Shown piece by piece: positions 26,694 through 34,741 of a DNA stretch of 64,000 bases. Location of the stretch: positions 1,922,001 through 1,986,000 of the forward strand of contig NZ_JAUSXG010000001.1 of NCBI RefSeq assembly GCF_030815855.1, given 5' to 3'. Every line of letters starts with the position of its first letter. Position 1 is the stretch's first letter. The stretch comes from Variovorax paradoxus (lineage in GTDB: Bacteria > Pseudomonadota > Gammaproteobacteria > Burkholderiales > Burkholderiaceae_C). A program made the position numbers and the translations under genes. Below the pieces are notes generated by a model. That model saw nothing but the letters and a program-made list of their open reading frames with translations. It did not search any database and had not been told where the DNA came from.

Positions 26694-27112
26694 CGCAGCC
26701 TCCCGAGCGCCTCGATCACTTCGCCGACGTTGCGCAGCTCGACGCCGCGAATGTCGATCGTCACGCCGTTGGGCAAGTGTGCCTGCACGTCCATCACGGC
26801 GACGATGTCGCCGCCGCTTCGGGCCGCGATCGGCGACGCCGGCGGCACTGCAACCGCCACGAACGCCGCAGGCGCCGGCACTACGCTGGCAGCGGCCTTG
26901 CGCGCACGACCACCGTGGCCATGCTCGCGAAGCCAGCGCCCCACCTGGTTGGCATTGACGCCGCACTCGCGCGCCAGGCGCGACACCGAGGCGCCTGGCT
27001 GCAGGCACAGTGCGACCAATTGCGACTTCGCTGCTTCGTCGTACACGCTGCGTCCGTCGCTCTTGTGCCCCACCACCAGCCGGCGCTTGAGGTCTTCCAA
27101 ATCGTCTGTCAT
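26669..27112 (-). CDS. tnpA: IS66 accessory protein TnpA
   Basis: 147 residues. The N-terminal Tnp_8-type HTH reads SVYDEAAKSQLVALCLQPGA then SVSRLARECGVNANQVGRWL, and the C-terminus has VTIDIRGVELRNVGEVIEAL, the usual end of this family. It probably binds the element ends or its own promoter. It is the first gene of the IS operon; a hairpin stands directly before its ATG. Confidence 0.9.
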   Translation of the reverse strand: MTDDLEDLKRRLVVGHKSDGRSVYDEAAKSQLVALCLQPGASVSRLARECGVNANQVGRWLREHGHGGRARKAAASVVPAPAAFVAVAVPPASPIAARSGGDIVAVMDVQAHLPNGVTIDIRGVELRNVGEVIEALGRLRCSASTKG

Positions 27113-27146
27113 CTACGTTCCCGCGTTCATCTACGTGGGAACGTAG
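27113..27146. promoter_or_regulatory. Hairpin immediately upstream of tnpA
   Basis: CTACGTTCCC at 27113-27122 pairs with GGGAACGTAG at 27137-27146 around a 14-base loop. It abuts the tnpA start codon, so it would sequester the leader of any transcript reading in from outside, a known way for IS elements to limit external activation. It may instead be a binding site for TnpA. Confidence 0.55.
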
Positions 27147-27197
27147 GCTGTCAGGTCTCAGCCTGCGGCTCAAGGACGGGGTTCATTGAACGCATAC

Positions 27198-27205
27198 CGA
27201 TGTTC
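27198..27205. repeat. Target-site duplication, right copy
   Basis: CGATGTTC, identical to 24657-24664, directly after the right terminal repeat of the IS66 element. Confidence 0.92.
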
Positions 27206-27220
27206 CATAGGTCAGCCTCC
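27206..27220 (-). promoter_or_regulatory. Stranded ribosome binding site and start codon of the SGNH hydrolase
   Basis: On the minus strand GGAGG (27216-27220), seven bases, then ATG (27206-27208) and the duplicated GAACATCG. These are the original translation signals of the gene now resuming at 24664. They currently drive a short frame into the IS end. Confidence 0.75.
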
Positions 27221-27327
27221 AAACAGAAATGCCCTCCAGATCAATGCATGGAGGGCATTTCACGCGGGCCCGACGCAGACCATCTGCACAGACTGGCGAG
27301 ACCCGCGTATCCCAGCTGTCGGCGCGA

Positions 27328-27525
27328 TCAGCGGACGGTGTCGGCTTTCGGTTGTTTCTTCTCGTCGGAAGCCATGCGGATACCCTCGCTTTTGGAGCGC
27401 AGCGAAGCGCGTGCATCCTGCGAGAGTTCCAGCCGGGTGACCTTCACCACGGCGCCCTCGTGAGAGACGACTTTCTGCCCGACGAAGGTTGTCTGCGGCT
27501 TGCGATCGAAATCGAGGCTAGACAT
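27328..27525 (-). CDS. Small basic protein of unknown function (65 aa)
   Basis: ATG 27525 has a strong AGGAGA seven bases upstream, and the frame ends cleanly at 27328. The protein (MSSLDFDRKPQTTFVGQKVV then SHEGAVVKVTRLELSQDARA) is charged and soluble. It overlaps the end of the GAF protein gene by 8 bp and must be translated from the same mRNA. No family recognised. The good translation signal and coupling make it a likely real gene. Confidence 0.6.
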   Translation of the reverse strand: MSSLDFDRKPQTTFVGQKVVSHEGAVVKVTRLELSQDARASLRSKSEGIRMASDEKKQPKADTVR

Positions 27526-28324
27526 AACGTTCTCCTGTGTAACGGGCAATTCCCCAGCATCCATTGGCAACCGCCTCTTTGACGGCATCGGAAGAGAAAA
27601 AGTTCTTCTTGCTGCTGTCCAAGTAGACCACTCCGATGACCTGCTGTCCATTCCTGGACTGGATAGGGACCGCAATAGCCGAAAACCGATCGCTGGTGAT
27701 CGATCTGATATCTTTTTCAGTGTAGTGCCAGTGCCTGATGAGTTCCTTTTTGTAGTCCTCATAAGCATCGCTTTGCCGATCCATCACGAACACCGCGTTC
27801 TCCCTGATCGCTTGGCCTGTAATTCCCGACCGTATCGGGAATTTGCGGCCTGCACCGTCTCCTGCGCCGCCGACGTAATTCACGATCTGTTCTATTTCGT
27901 CGCTTTCGCCGACAGGAGGCACGACCCGATGGAAGGTGGCCCGCAGGCACTTCATCTTTTCCTCTTGGGAGAGCCCGGCGGCTCTCGCGACCAGTTCATG
28001 CACGACGGTCAGCGCGGCAACGAGGCCATCGTGGCTGCGAAGGTCGTCATCCCTTTCATCCTGCCGCTTTGCGTGAATTACCTTGATAATCGAAAAAGCC
28101 ACCGTCCACGCGCAGGCAATTGCCAATCCCCATCCAAGTACGTAGCTGGATTCAAAAAAGAACTTCGCGGAAGCGGCAGCGCCCGCAGTGACTGCGGGAA
28201 CGAATGAAAGCGATTCGACGAACCATTTCCGGTCAAGCAGGCTTTGCTTCTTTACACCATGGATCGGATTCTTTTTTGATGTCATGGGAGGGGGGGTGGA
28301 GATCGGAAATTTTCTCATCTTCAT
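27518..28324 (-). CDS. Membrane-anchored GAF-domain protein
   Basis: About 268 residues (ATG 28324; ATG 28318 or 28285 possible, none with a strong ribosome binding site). Two membrane segments (about 42-60, FVPAVTAGAAASAKFFF, and 64-88, YVLGWGLAIACAWTVAFSII) are followed by a cytoplasmic GAF domain (about 105-262) with FPIRSGITGQAIRENAVFVM, AIAVPIQSRNGQQVIGVVYL and FFSSDAVKEAV. GAF domains bind small ligands or dimerise; no kinase, cyclase or HTH is attached, so the output is unknown. A LexA-type box lies 71 bp upstream of the start. Confidence 0.8.
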   Translation of the reverse strand: MKMRKFPISTPPPMTSKKNPIHGVKKQSLLDRKWFVESLSFVPAVTAGAAASAKFFFESSYVLGWGLAIACAWTVAFSIIKVIHAKRQDERDDDLRSHDGLVAALTVVHELVARAAGLSQEEKMKCLRATFHRVVPPVGESDEIEQIVNYVGGAGDGAGRKFPIRSGITGQAIRENAVFVMDRQSDAYEDYKKELIRHWHYTEKDIRSITSDRFSAIAVPIQSRNGQQVIGVVYLDSSKKNFFSSDAVKEAVANGCWGIARYTGERYV

Positions 28325-28394
28325 GCAAGTATCGTTTTTTGATCTGTGCTTTGGAAAGCTCCCGGACTCGGACGCGCGTCTGGCAGGCGGTATA

Positions 28395-28412
28395 ACTGTA
28401 TGAACATACAGT
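28395..28412. promoter_or_regulatory. LexA-type SOS box
   Basis: ACTGTATGAACATACAGT is an 18-bp palindrome with four central bases unpaired and contains the exact CTGT-N8-ACAG consensus of proteobacterial LexA. It lies in the divergent space between the GAF gene and a small plus-strand frame, overlapping the latter's ATG at 28400. LexA binding would couple one or both to DNA damage. The consensus match is visible; the regulation is inferred. Confidence 0.6.
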
Positions 28413-28629
28413 ATCGTCGGGGCAGGGAAAACCTGCCTGCCGCCCTTTGGATCGCCGCTTGCGCGCATCGGCTCGAGCAGCAGTGGCATACCGTCGACCC
28501 GCTCGAGCTGGAGGATGTCGCACGCGGCCTATGGCGCGATGCGCACCTGCAAGCAATGCCGCCCGAGGCTGCGGCGGTGGAGTGGCTCAAGCCGATCCCC
28601 GAAGCGGCCCGAATCTTCCGAGCGGGTCG
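28400..28629 (+). CDS. Small protein of unknown function, true end uncertain
   Basis: From ATG 28400 the product begins MNIQYRRGRENLPAALWIAA then CAHRLEQQWHTVDPLELEDV, a helical, well-formed stretch of about 70 residues with codon use like real genes here. Beyond about codon 72 the frame stays open to 29251 but its composition degenerates and it would overlap the DUF883 gene, so the natural stop was probably lost or frameshifted. Its start lies inside the LexA-type box. Function unknown. Confidence 0.4.
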
Positions 28630-28920
28630 GCTGCTGCTTGGAAGTCGGTCGCATCCGGCATTCGAGCTCACGCTCGAAATCTTATTTGCCGTTGTCCCCG
28701 ATCCTTGGTTTTTTCCATTCGGGGCCCTTGACGTGGCGACATCGCCGGGGCTTCTGCCCAGCCTTCGTGCTGGGCGATTTTTCCCCCGCAGACCCGGTTC
28801 GCCCGGTCCCCTTCACCTTGCTTTCACCTACAAGAGATGCCTGTCCAACCCGACACTCCGATCGGACCGGAGTCTCCCAAATATCCGATTCGCAACCGTT
28901 GCTTCCCTGGAAAGGCCGCT

Positions 28921-29364
28921 ATGGCAGACGACGCAAAAACCCCTTCTGAACTTGCCGATGAAGCACGCCAGACTGGACGAGACGCATCGACGGCCGCCAG
29001 CGGACTCGCTGATGAGGCCAAGGCGATCGCCCGCGATACGGCCGAAGCCTTGCGTTCAAGCGCCAAGGATGCAAAGGCGACCGCCGGCGAGGCTCTGGAT
29101 ACCCTACGAGGTGTTGCCGCGGATACGAAGGACGTCGCTGCAGATGCCGTGGACACGGGCAAGGCCTATGCCCGACACGCAGTCAACGAAGCCGGGCAGA
29201 AGATCACCAGCTTCAGAGAGCAAGCGGCGGCATGGCAGGAGTCCTGCGTGAAACAGATAGCGGCCGAGCCCGTGAAGTCGGTGCTTGTCGCTGCCGCCGC
29301 CGGTGCGCTGCTCGCGGGCTTGCTTTTGGCTTTCGACCGGTCGGGACGGCGGTACTGCGACTGA
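28921..29364 (+). CDS. DUF883/YqjD-ElaB-like membrane-anchored protein
   Basis: 147 residues from ATG 28921 with GGAAAGG upstream; an in-frame ATG at 28837 adds an unlikely leader. The protein is a long Ala-rich, charged helix (about 1-110) with heptad-like repeats (DEARQTGRDASTAASGLADE), then CVKQIAAEPVKSVLVAAAAG and a single C-terminal membrane segment LLAGLLLAF. This is the layout of ElaB/YqjD proteins, inner-membrane tail-anchored proteins that bind ribosomes in stationary phase in E. coli. The role here is inferred from layout. Confidence 0.75.
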   Translation: MADDAKTPSELADEARQTGRDASTAASGLADEAKAIARDTAEALRSSAKDAKATAGEALDTLRGVAADTKDVAADAVDTGKAYARHAVNEAGQKITSFREQAAAWQESCVKQIAAEPVKSVLVAAAAGALLAGLLLAFDRSGRRYCD

Positions 29365-29389
29365 AACGGCGACGGGCCACCCTGTCTCT

Positions 29390-29412
29390 ATATGGCCGCA
29401 CTGCGGCCATAT
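29390..29412. terminator. Perfect 10-bp hairpin after the DUF883 gene
   Basis: ATATGGCCGC (29390-29399) and GCGGCCATAT (29403-29412) around a 3-base loop, 26 bp after the stop codon. No T-tract follows on either strand, so it may be a weak terminator or a protein-binding palindrome. The next 268 bases to the minus-strand cluster hold no supported gene. Confidence 0.5.
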
Positions 29413-29680
29413 CTGCTCGTCAAAATGAACGATCGCTGCATCGGCTAAAGACAGCACGGTCGAACATCCGCCGACGGAAGCAGCCGCGACCTTGCGGCGG
29501 GCATCGGCGCCAGCCCGAACGGCCGCGCATGAAGGTGATCGAGCGATACGTCACCGTCGGTCTCAGCATCACAATTTGACTTGCGAAGAGTGTGGGACCA
29601 TATAGCCACCGTCGTCTGTCCGATGAAGCTGCGTATGCGCGGGTGAGCGCTCGGTGAAAGATTTGACAGGCGAAGGTCAG

Positions 29681-30511
29681 TCACTCCACGGGTGTCGGCA
29701 CCGGACTTCTGATCATGAGTTTCACGGTGTAAGGCCCCACGCTGTTGAGCTTCGAGGCGCCGTACAGAAACTCGCCCGTGTGCCTGAACCCAAAGCCCTT
29801 GAAAACACGACTGTCGTTGCGATCTGGATTGCTGCTTTGAAGCAAGTAGGAGAGTTGATGAAGGTCGGCCAACCGCTGAAACGGTCGCGACATTCGAGAG
29901 GCCACGCGCTTCTGCTCGTGCGTCGGGTGGACGCAGACCATGCCGCCGTAGATGCATCGTTCGGGCACACCTTCGCGCACGCGCATTGCATGGGTCGCGC
30001 GCTGCAGCGCGACCGAAGCGCTCTGGGCCGCGAGAGTTCGGCGCAAGCCGTAGGCACGTAGGGCGGCATAGCCGCCAACCGTCAGTTCATGCAAAAGCCC
30101 CGGTGTCGACGGGACGGCGCTCGGCAATGTTCTGAGCGCCGCACCGCGGACTGTGCGGTCGCCATGCAGTTCATCGTGCGCGGTCTCCAGAACCACCACA
30201 CCGCCCGTTCGGAGCGCCGCCTGCAGAAGGTAGTGAATGACGCGGCCGATTTTTTTCTCGGCATCGACGAAGTCGCCTGCACGAATGCGCTGCACATCGG
30301 CGGTTCGTAGCCATGCAATCCACGCCTTGTCGCCGTTTCTTACGAATGCCTGCGCCATCACCGAGGCCGCATGCACCAAGTCGTCCGATGTTGCGGCGAT
30401 GTGCACCCGAGGTGCGCCCGGCTCTGCCTTACTCACAGCGTTCTGCTGTTCGATCAGTTCTGCCAGGCTTTGAAGGATGGCGGCTTCGATGTTGAGTTGG
30501 ATATGGCGCAC
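29681..30511 (-). CDS. GNAT-like protein, paralogue of the product of 50711-51577
   Basis: 276 residues; last gene of the 18-gene operon, 6 bp after the decarboxylase gene. It has a GNAT-acetyltransferase-like outline: an N-terminal helix-strand unit (VHIAATSDDLVHAASVMAQA), a central VVVLETAHDE strand, and the end GFRHTGEFLYGASKLNSVGP. It aligns along its whole length with the plus-strand protein at 50711-51577 (shared MAQAFV, ARCIY/ERCIYGG-type turn and SVGPYT(V/I)(K/N)LMIR end). A clear acetyl-CoA P-loop (Q/RxxGxG/A) is not visible, so acyl transfer is only a suggestion. Confidence 0.65.
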   Translation of the reverse strand: MRHIQLNIEAAILQSLAELIEQQNAVSKAEPGAPRVHIAATSDDLVHAASVMAQAFVRNGDKAWIAWLRTADVQRIRAGDFVDAEKKIGRVIHYLLQAALRTGGVVVLETAHDELHGDRTVRGAALRTLPSAVPSTPGLLHELTVGGYAALRAYGLRRTLAAQSASVALQRATHAMRVREGVPERCIYGGMVCVHPTHEQKRVASRMSRPFQRLADLHQLSYLLQSSNPDRNDSRVFKGFGFRHTGEFLYGASKLNSVGPYTVKLMIRSPVPTPVE

Positions 30512-30517
30512 GGAAGG

Positions 30518-31651
30518 TCAATCCAGCTCGTGCGCTTCGACCGTCACGAGGTGATCGACGGTAAAGCCATTGAATGCGCAGCGCACGCTTTCCGAATAGG
30601 CGCCCACATGCTGGAACTCGATCCAGTCGCCTTCTTGCAGGTGGGCGGGCAGAGCATACGGAAACGCAAGTCGGTCATTGCTGTCGCAGGTTGGGCCGAA
30701 GACGACGAACTCGCGGCGGTCGCCAGCCGCCACAACGATCGGCTCGCCGCCGCGCCATGCTCGCACTGGCAGCTGGAAGAACTGCTGCGCCGGCAGCAGC
30801 CCGCCGAAGATGCCGGCGCCGCAGTAGAGCGCTTGGTCTTTGCGAAGGATGATCCGCGCAAAGAGCGACATGCAGTCGTACGCCAGCACGCGCCCCGGTT
30901 CGCACAACAGCTCCACACGCTTCAGCGCTGCAGACGAGGTGACGAACTCGCCCAGCCGCGCAAGCATGGCGGCTGGTGGCGGCATCGGCATGTTGTCGTA
31001 GCGCGCCGGAAAGCCGCCACCGATGTCGAGCGCGGCCACGGGGGCATCCGCCTGTTCGATCAGCCTGGCGGCCGTCTGCATTGCGTTGAGGTAGGGCTCG
31101 ACACTGATCGTCTGCGAGCCCGGGTGGAACGCGATGCCCGACGACCACGCAGTCTGCGACGCAATGCGCTGGAGAAGGCGCAGTGTCTCTTCGTGCGAAG
31201 CGCCGAACTTGCTGTTCAGGTCGTAGAGGGCGTCCGACGCGCCCGAGTGAAACCGCACATAGATGCGCAGCGAAGGCTCCCGTGTGGGCAGCACCTCGAG
31301 CAGCTTGTCGAGCTCCGCGGTGCAATCGACCACGAAATCCCGCAGCCCCAGTTCGCGCCAGGCGCGCTCGATGTCGCGGCGCGACTTGGCGGGGTTCATG
31401 AACCAGCAGCGTGCGCCCGGCGCCTCGGCCTGCACGAGAAGGGCTTCGCCGATCGAGGCCACGTCGAAGCCTGCCACGCCCGCGGCGCGGACGGTGGAGA
31501 TCACCTGCGGCAAGGGGTTGGCCTTCACCGCATACAGCACGCTGCCCGGAAAGCCCTCGACGAAGTCCCTCGTCGCGTGGGCGAGGCGGGCGGGGTTGAA
31601 GGTGTAGAACGCGTCGAACTCTGTCGCGCGGACGGCGGTGGCGAACTGCAT
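30518..31651 (-). CDS. PLP-dependent decarboxylase, ornithine/lysine decarboxylase-like
   Basis: 377 residues from ATG 31651. Fold-type III (alanine-racemase-like barrel) decarboxylase. Seen: PLP lysine in YAVKANPLP, glycine-rich phosphate loop LDIGGGFP, CEPGRVLAYD, and the C-terminal catalytic cysteine/aspartate motif GPTCDSNDRL shared with eukaryotic-type ornithine decarboxylases. Expected reaction: decarboxylation of a basic amino acid to a diamine such as putrescine or cadaverine. In this cluster it probably supplies the amine building block. The particular substrate cannot be read from sequence. Confidence 0.9.
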   Translation of the reverse strand: MQFATAVRATEFDAFYTFNPARLAHATRDFVEGFPGSVLYAVKANPLPQVISTVRAAGVAGFDVASIGEALLVQAEAPGARCWFMNPAKSRRDIERAWRELGLRDFVVDCTAELDKLLEVLPTREPSLRIYVRFHSGASDALYDLNSKFGASHEETLRLLQRIASQTAWSSGIAFHPGSQTISVEPYLNAMQTAARLIEQADAPVAALDIGGGFPARYDNMPMPPPAAMLARLGEFVTSSAALKRVELLCEPGRVLAYDCMSLFARIILRKDQALYCGAGIFGGLLPAQQFFQLPVRAWRGGEPIVVAAGDRREFVVFGPTCDSNDRLAFPYALPAHLQEGDWIEFQHVGAYSESVRCAFNGFTVDHLVTVEAHELD

Positions 31652-31685
31652 GATGCTTGTCTCTCGTCTGTGGTGTGGATGTCGT

Positions 31686-32471
31686 TCAGCGTGCAAGAAG
31701 GCCAGCGCCGTGCAGGTAGGGCATCAGGCCGGCAATGCTCTGCAGTTCCGTGTCGGGGGCTGCCGCGTCCGGTGCGCGCGGCGTCTCGCCCTTGCCGGTG
31801 CGTACCAGCACGCTCGCAAGGCCCGAGGCCCTGGCGCCCGCGATGTCGGTGAGCAGGTCATCGCCCACCACCAGCGCTTCGCCGGCGGAAACGCCGAGGG
31901 CGTCGAGCGCGGCCTGGAAGAACACCGCGGAGGGCTTGCCGGTGACGATGGCCGCCTGGCCGGCCGCGGCCTCCAGCCCGAGGATGAACGCGCCGGCGTC
32001 CAGCCGGGGCGGCCCGGCGCCGTCGAACCAGTAGAGGTTGCGGTGCGGCACCACCAGTTGCGCGCCGTCGCGCAGCATGCGGAAGATCCCGTTGAGCAGG
32101 TCGTAGTCGAAGCGCTCCGCCACGTCGCCGATCACGACGAAGTCGGGCCTGCGATCGTCGCGCCGCATGTCCTCGAAGAGGGCGGCCATGGCGTCGGGCA
32201 CCAGCAGGTGGCACGACGTATCGGGCTGCCTGCGGATGTAGGCGCTGCAGGCCATGCCCGCGGTCTGGATGCTGTCTTCGGCCACATCGATGCCGCATGC
32301 CTGCAGCCCGGCGGCGATGTGATGCGGCAGCTTGGCGCTGATATTGGTCAGCAGTCGCACCGCGAGGCCCGCCTCCGCCGCCTCCTGCAGCGCCCGGTTC
32401 GCACCGGCGATGGCTTCGCCCCGAAAGAGCAGGGTGCCGTCGATGTCGATCAGCAGCGCCTTCAGTGCCAT
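31686..32471 (-). CDS. HAD-superfamily phosphatase (subfamily IIA, LHPP/HDHD2-like)
   Basis: 261 residues from ATG 32471, overlapping the upstream gene's stop by 10 bp. The four HAD motifs are intact: LIDIDGTLL (nucleophile and acid Asp), LLTNISAK, IVTGKPSAVFF (Lys) and VVGDDLLTDI. A type IIA cap lies between motifs II and III. It resembles NagD and the LHPP/HDHD2 group, which remove phosphate from sugars, amino-acid phosphates or pyrophosphate. It may remove a protecting phosphate from the cluster's product. Its substrate is unknown. Confidence 0.85.
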   Translation of the reverse strand: MALKALLIDIDGTLLFRGEAIAGANRALQEAAEAGLAVRLLTNISAKLPHHIAAGLQACGIDVAEDSIQTAGMACSAYIRRQPDTSCHLLVPDAMAALFEDMRRDDRRPDFVVIGDVAERFDYDLLNGIFRMLRDGAQLVVPHRNLYWFDGAGPPRLDAGAFILGLEAAAGQAAIVTGKPSAVFFQAALDALGVSAGEALVVGDDLLTDIAGARASGLASVLVRTGKGETPRAPDAAAPDTELQSIAGLMPYLHGAGLLAR

Positions 32472-34108
32472 GCGTGCGCCTCCCGCGACGGCGCGGCGTG
32501 CGCGGGCCGGCCCAGTTCGGCCATAAGAGCCGGAGCCAGCTGTACCAGCGTCAGCGGCGCCTGCCATGGCGGCGTGCCGGGCTGCGGCGTCGGCTCCAGG
32601 AAGACGCCCTTGAGCCATGGCGCGTCGGACCAGCAGGTGTGGTCGCCGCCCTTGCGGCTTTCCACGGCAAACGGCAGATGTGGCGATTTGAGCAGGCGGG
32701 CGCATGTGGGCGGTTGCAGGTACCAGGGGCTCGTCCATCCGCCGCCCAGATCGACCACCGGCCCCTCGATCAGCCGGAAGGCGCCGGGAAGCTCGGGCGG
32801 CAGGGCGCCGTCCAGCGCATCGACGATGGCCTGCGTCGTCACCCCGGCCGCTGCCATGCGCGCGGGATGCAGGGCCAGCCAGCCGTTCTCGGCCGGGTGA
32901 TAGAACGCCAGCGAGCGCTCCGTGTCGATCTGCCCAGCGCCGATTGTCATGAGCCAGCCCTGTGCCGCAAAGCAGCGGTTGGGTGCGAGGTCGTGGCTCA
33001 GCGGCTGCATGCCGTGGTCAGAGTGCGCGATGAAGCGGCAGCCCGGTGCGAGCAGCGCCTGACAGCCATCGAACAGCTCGAAGAGCCAGCGCGCCAGGCG
33101 CGCGCGGATCGCACTGGCTACCGCATGCTGCGACGCGATCGAGGCGGGTTCGAGATGGCGCAGCAGCTGGTGCGACACCAGGTCGATCACGGGGTAGTAG
33201 CCCACCGTGAGCTCTGCACCGCCCGCGCGCAGGCTCCACAGGATGTCATCGAGAAAGCTGCGGTGCATCACCTCGAGCAGGTCGAGCAGCAGCAGCTCGG
33301 CCGAACCGTCGCCGCCTTGGTCGGCGTGCCGACCCAGCGCGCCGCTCGCGTGCAGTTTGGCGGGGTTGCCCACGCTGCAGGCGCGATGGCGCAACGCCAG
33401 CCTGCGCAAGGCAGCGTCACGGCCATGCACGAACACCGGCTGAAAGCCCAGGAAGCACAGCCGCGGCTCGCCGCCCACGTGCGCGGCGTGAACTGCCACC
33501 GCACGGTTGGTGTCGCCGGCCAGCGCGGTCGGCAGTGCCGGGGACAGGGCGACATGGCAAGTGCCGCCAAAAGGCACGCGCAGATCGCCGCCGGTCGGCA
33601 CGTCGTGAAGCACCATCGCGCTTTTGTCGGGCGATACCGAAACGGCGCAACGCAGCTGCAGCGCCGGCACCGACAGCGCATCGCCTGGTGCCAGCACCGC
33701 GGGCGGGCCCACGGGGCGTGCATACACCTCAGTGTGCGACAGCAGCGCACCCGCGAGCCGCGACGGCTGCACGAAGGGCACTGCGCTGGTGCGGATGTGG
33801 CCGCCCGCGGCGGCCCAGCGGTCCCACACCATCGGTGTGGCGCGTGGCCAGCGGCCGAACGCATCGGCGACCGCCAACGGGTCGCCCGCCTCGGGGTCGG
33901 GAATCTCGTAGCCCGTGAGGCCATGCGCGCTGGTGTCGAGCCCGCTCCAGATGCTGAACAGCGAAGGCGGCGTCTGGCAGTTGGGCGACAGTGGCTCCAG
34001 CGGCAGCGCGCAATCCACGCCCAGCGGCAGTAGCGGCGCGAGCTGCTGCCACAGCGCGTGCGAAAGGCCGTCGACCAGCAGCCAGAACAGGCCCTTCGCG
34101 GGTGTCAT
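32462..34108 (-). CDS. Alkaline-phosphatase-superfamily phosphodiesterase/phosphatase-like protein
   Basis: 548 residues from ATG 34108, ATGA overlap with the kinase gene upstream. Metal-site residues typical of type I phosphodiesterases and phosphomutases are visible: FWLLVDGLS (Asp), the nucleophile region NCQTPPSLFSIWSGLD (Thr), VIDLVSHQ (Asp and His), FIAHSDHGMQ (Asp-His) and late GGDHTCWSD (His). A long insertion at about 110-250 is beta-rich. It probably hydrolyses or transfers phosphate on a cluster intermediate; no signal peptide, so cytoplasmic. Confidence 0.75.
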   Translation of the reverse strand: MTPAKGLFWLLVDGLSHALWQQLAPLLPLGVDCALPLEPLSPNCQTPPSLFSIWSGLDTSAHGLTGYEIPDPEAGDPLAVADAFGRWPRATPMVWDRWAAAGGHIRTSAVPFVQPSRLAGALLSHTEVYARPVGPPAVLAPGDALSVPALQLRCAVSVSPDKSAMVLHDVPTGGDLRVPFGGTCHVALSPALPTALAGDTNRAVAVHAAHVGGEPRLCFLGFQPVFVHGRDAALRRLALRHRACSVGNPAKLHASGALGRHADQGGDGSAELLLLDLLEVMHRSFLDDILWSLRAGGAELTVGYYPVIDLVSHQLLRHLEPASIASQHAVASAIRARLARWLFELFDGCQALLAPGCRFIAHSDHGMQPLSHDLAPNRCFAAQGWLMTIGAGQIDTERSLAFYHPAENGWLALHPARMAAAGVTTQAIVDALDGALPPELPGAFRLIEGPVVDLGGGWTSPWYLQPPTCARLLKSPHLPFAVESRKGGDHTCWSDAPWLKGVFLEPTPQPGTPPWQAPLTLVQLAPALMAELGRPAHAAPSREAHAWH

Positions 34109-34719
34109 GCCGCGGCCTCGACGCGCTTGCCCACGAGCAGCCGGCATAGGCCGTCCACCTGCGCCTCCAATGCAGCAAGGCTGCCGTTGTTGGTAAGCAC
34201 GTAATCGGCTTCGATGCGTGCCATCTGCAGGTCGAGAGGGCTGTCCTTCACGACGCTGAGATCGTTCCGTTCGGCCAGCCGCTGCGCACGGACCTCGGCG
34301 CGCGCTGCCACCTTGACCACCCGGAAGCCCGCTTCGCGCAATGCGGGCCAGTCGACGCGGTCGTCGCGCAGGTCGTCGTTGATCACCACGTCGGCGTGCG
34401 AAGCCGTCAGGCGCCGCAGGAAGCCATCGGCCAGCGCGCGCGCATGAATGGCGCGCAGGTGCGTGGCCACGCTTTCCAGCAGCTTCTGGTCCTGCGTCTC
34501 GGGCGTGAGGGCGATGCCCGCCTCGGCATAGAACATGGCCTGGATACGGTACAGCGGCTCGGCCAGCTTCACGACTTCGACCGAGCGCCCGCGCGCGAAC
34601 AGCCAGTTGCGGATCAGTTGCGCGGTCGTGCTCTTGCCCGAGCCGCTGGGTGCCACGAGGCACAGGCACAAGCCGGGGCGCGTAGCGGCCGTTTCCGTGG
34701 AGATGATCTGGTTCGGCAT
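34105..34719 (-). CDS. P-loop small-molecule kinase
   Basis: 204 residues with Walker A motif APSGSGKSTTAQL at about 23-35 and an LID-like basic region VVKVAARAEVRAQRLAER. The VINDDLRDDRVDW segment sits where nucleoside and shikimate-type kinases bind substrate. Ribosome binding site GGGGAG precedes ATG 34719. It overlaps the phosphodiesterase-like gene by 4 bp. Its size and layout fit dNMP/nucleoside or amino-alcohol kinases; the acceptor is unknown. Confidence 0.78.
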   Translation of the reverse strand: MPNQIISTETAATRPGLCLCLVAPSGSGKSTTAQLIRNWLFARGRSVEVVKLAEPLYRIQAMFYAEAGIALTPETQDQKLLESVATHLRAIHARALADGFLRRLTASHADVVINDDLRDDRVDWPALREAGFRVVKVAARAEVRAQRLAERNDLSVVKDSPLDLQMARIEADYVLTNNGSLAALEAQVDGLCRLLVGKRVEAAA

Positions 34720-34741
34720 GTGCGGTGCTCCCCTTGTCCGC

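Larger units (their letters stand above)
24665..27197 (-). mobile_element. Complete IS66-family insertion sequence (2533 bp)
   Basis: Left end GTAAGCGCTCAATAAACC at 24665 and right end whose complement reads GTATGCGTTCAATGAACC from 27197 form an imperfect inverted repeat that continues to about 30 bp. The 8-bp flanks are identical, as expected for IS66. The element carries tnpA, tnpB and tnpC in the standard order on the minus strand, all intact, so it is recent and probably still mobile. Confidence 0.93.

Noticed and set aside
28400..29251. A single 284-codon gene in the plus strand
   Set aside because: After about codon 72 the translation loses natural composition and it would overlap the DUF883 gene by 330 bases in another frame.
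30371..31852. Long plus-strand open frames opposite the cluster (also 32465-34033, 35806-36999, 41004-42341)
   Set aside because: They are antisense shadows of high-GC codon use; they have His/Arg/Gly-rich composition without motifs, while the minus strand has clear families.
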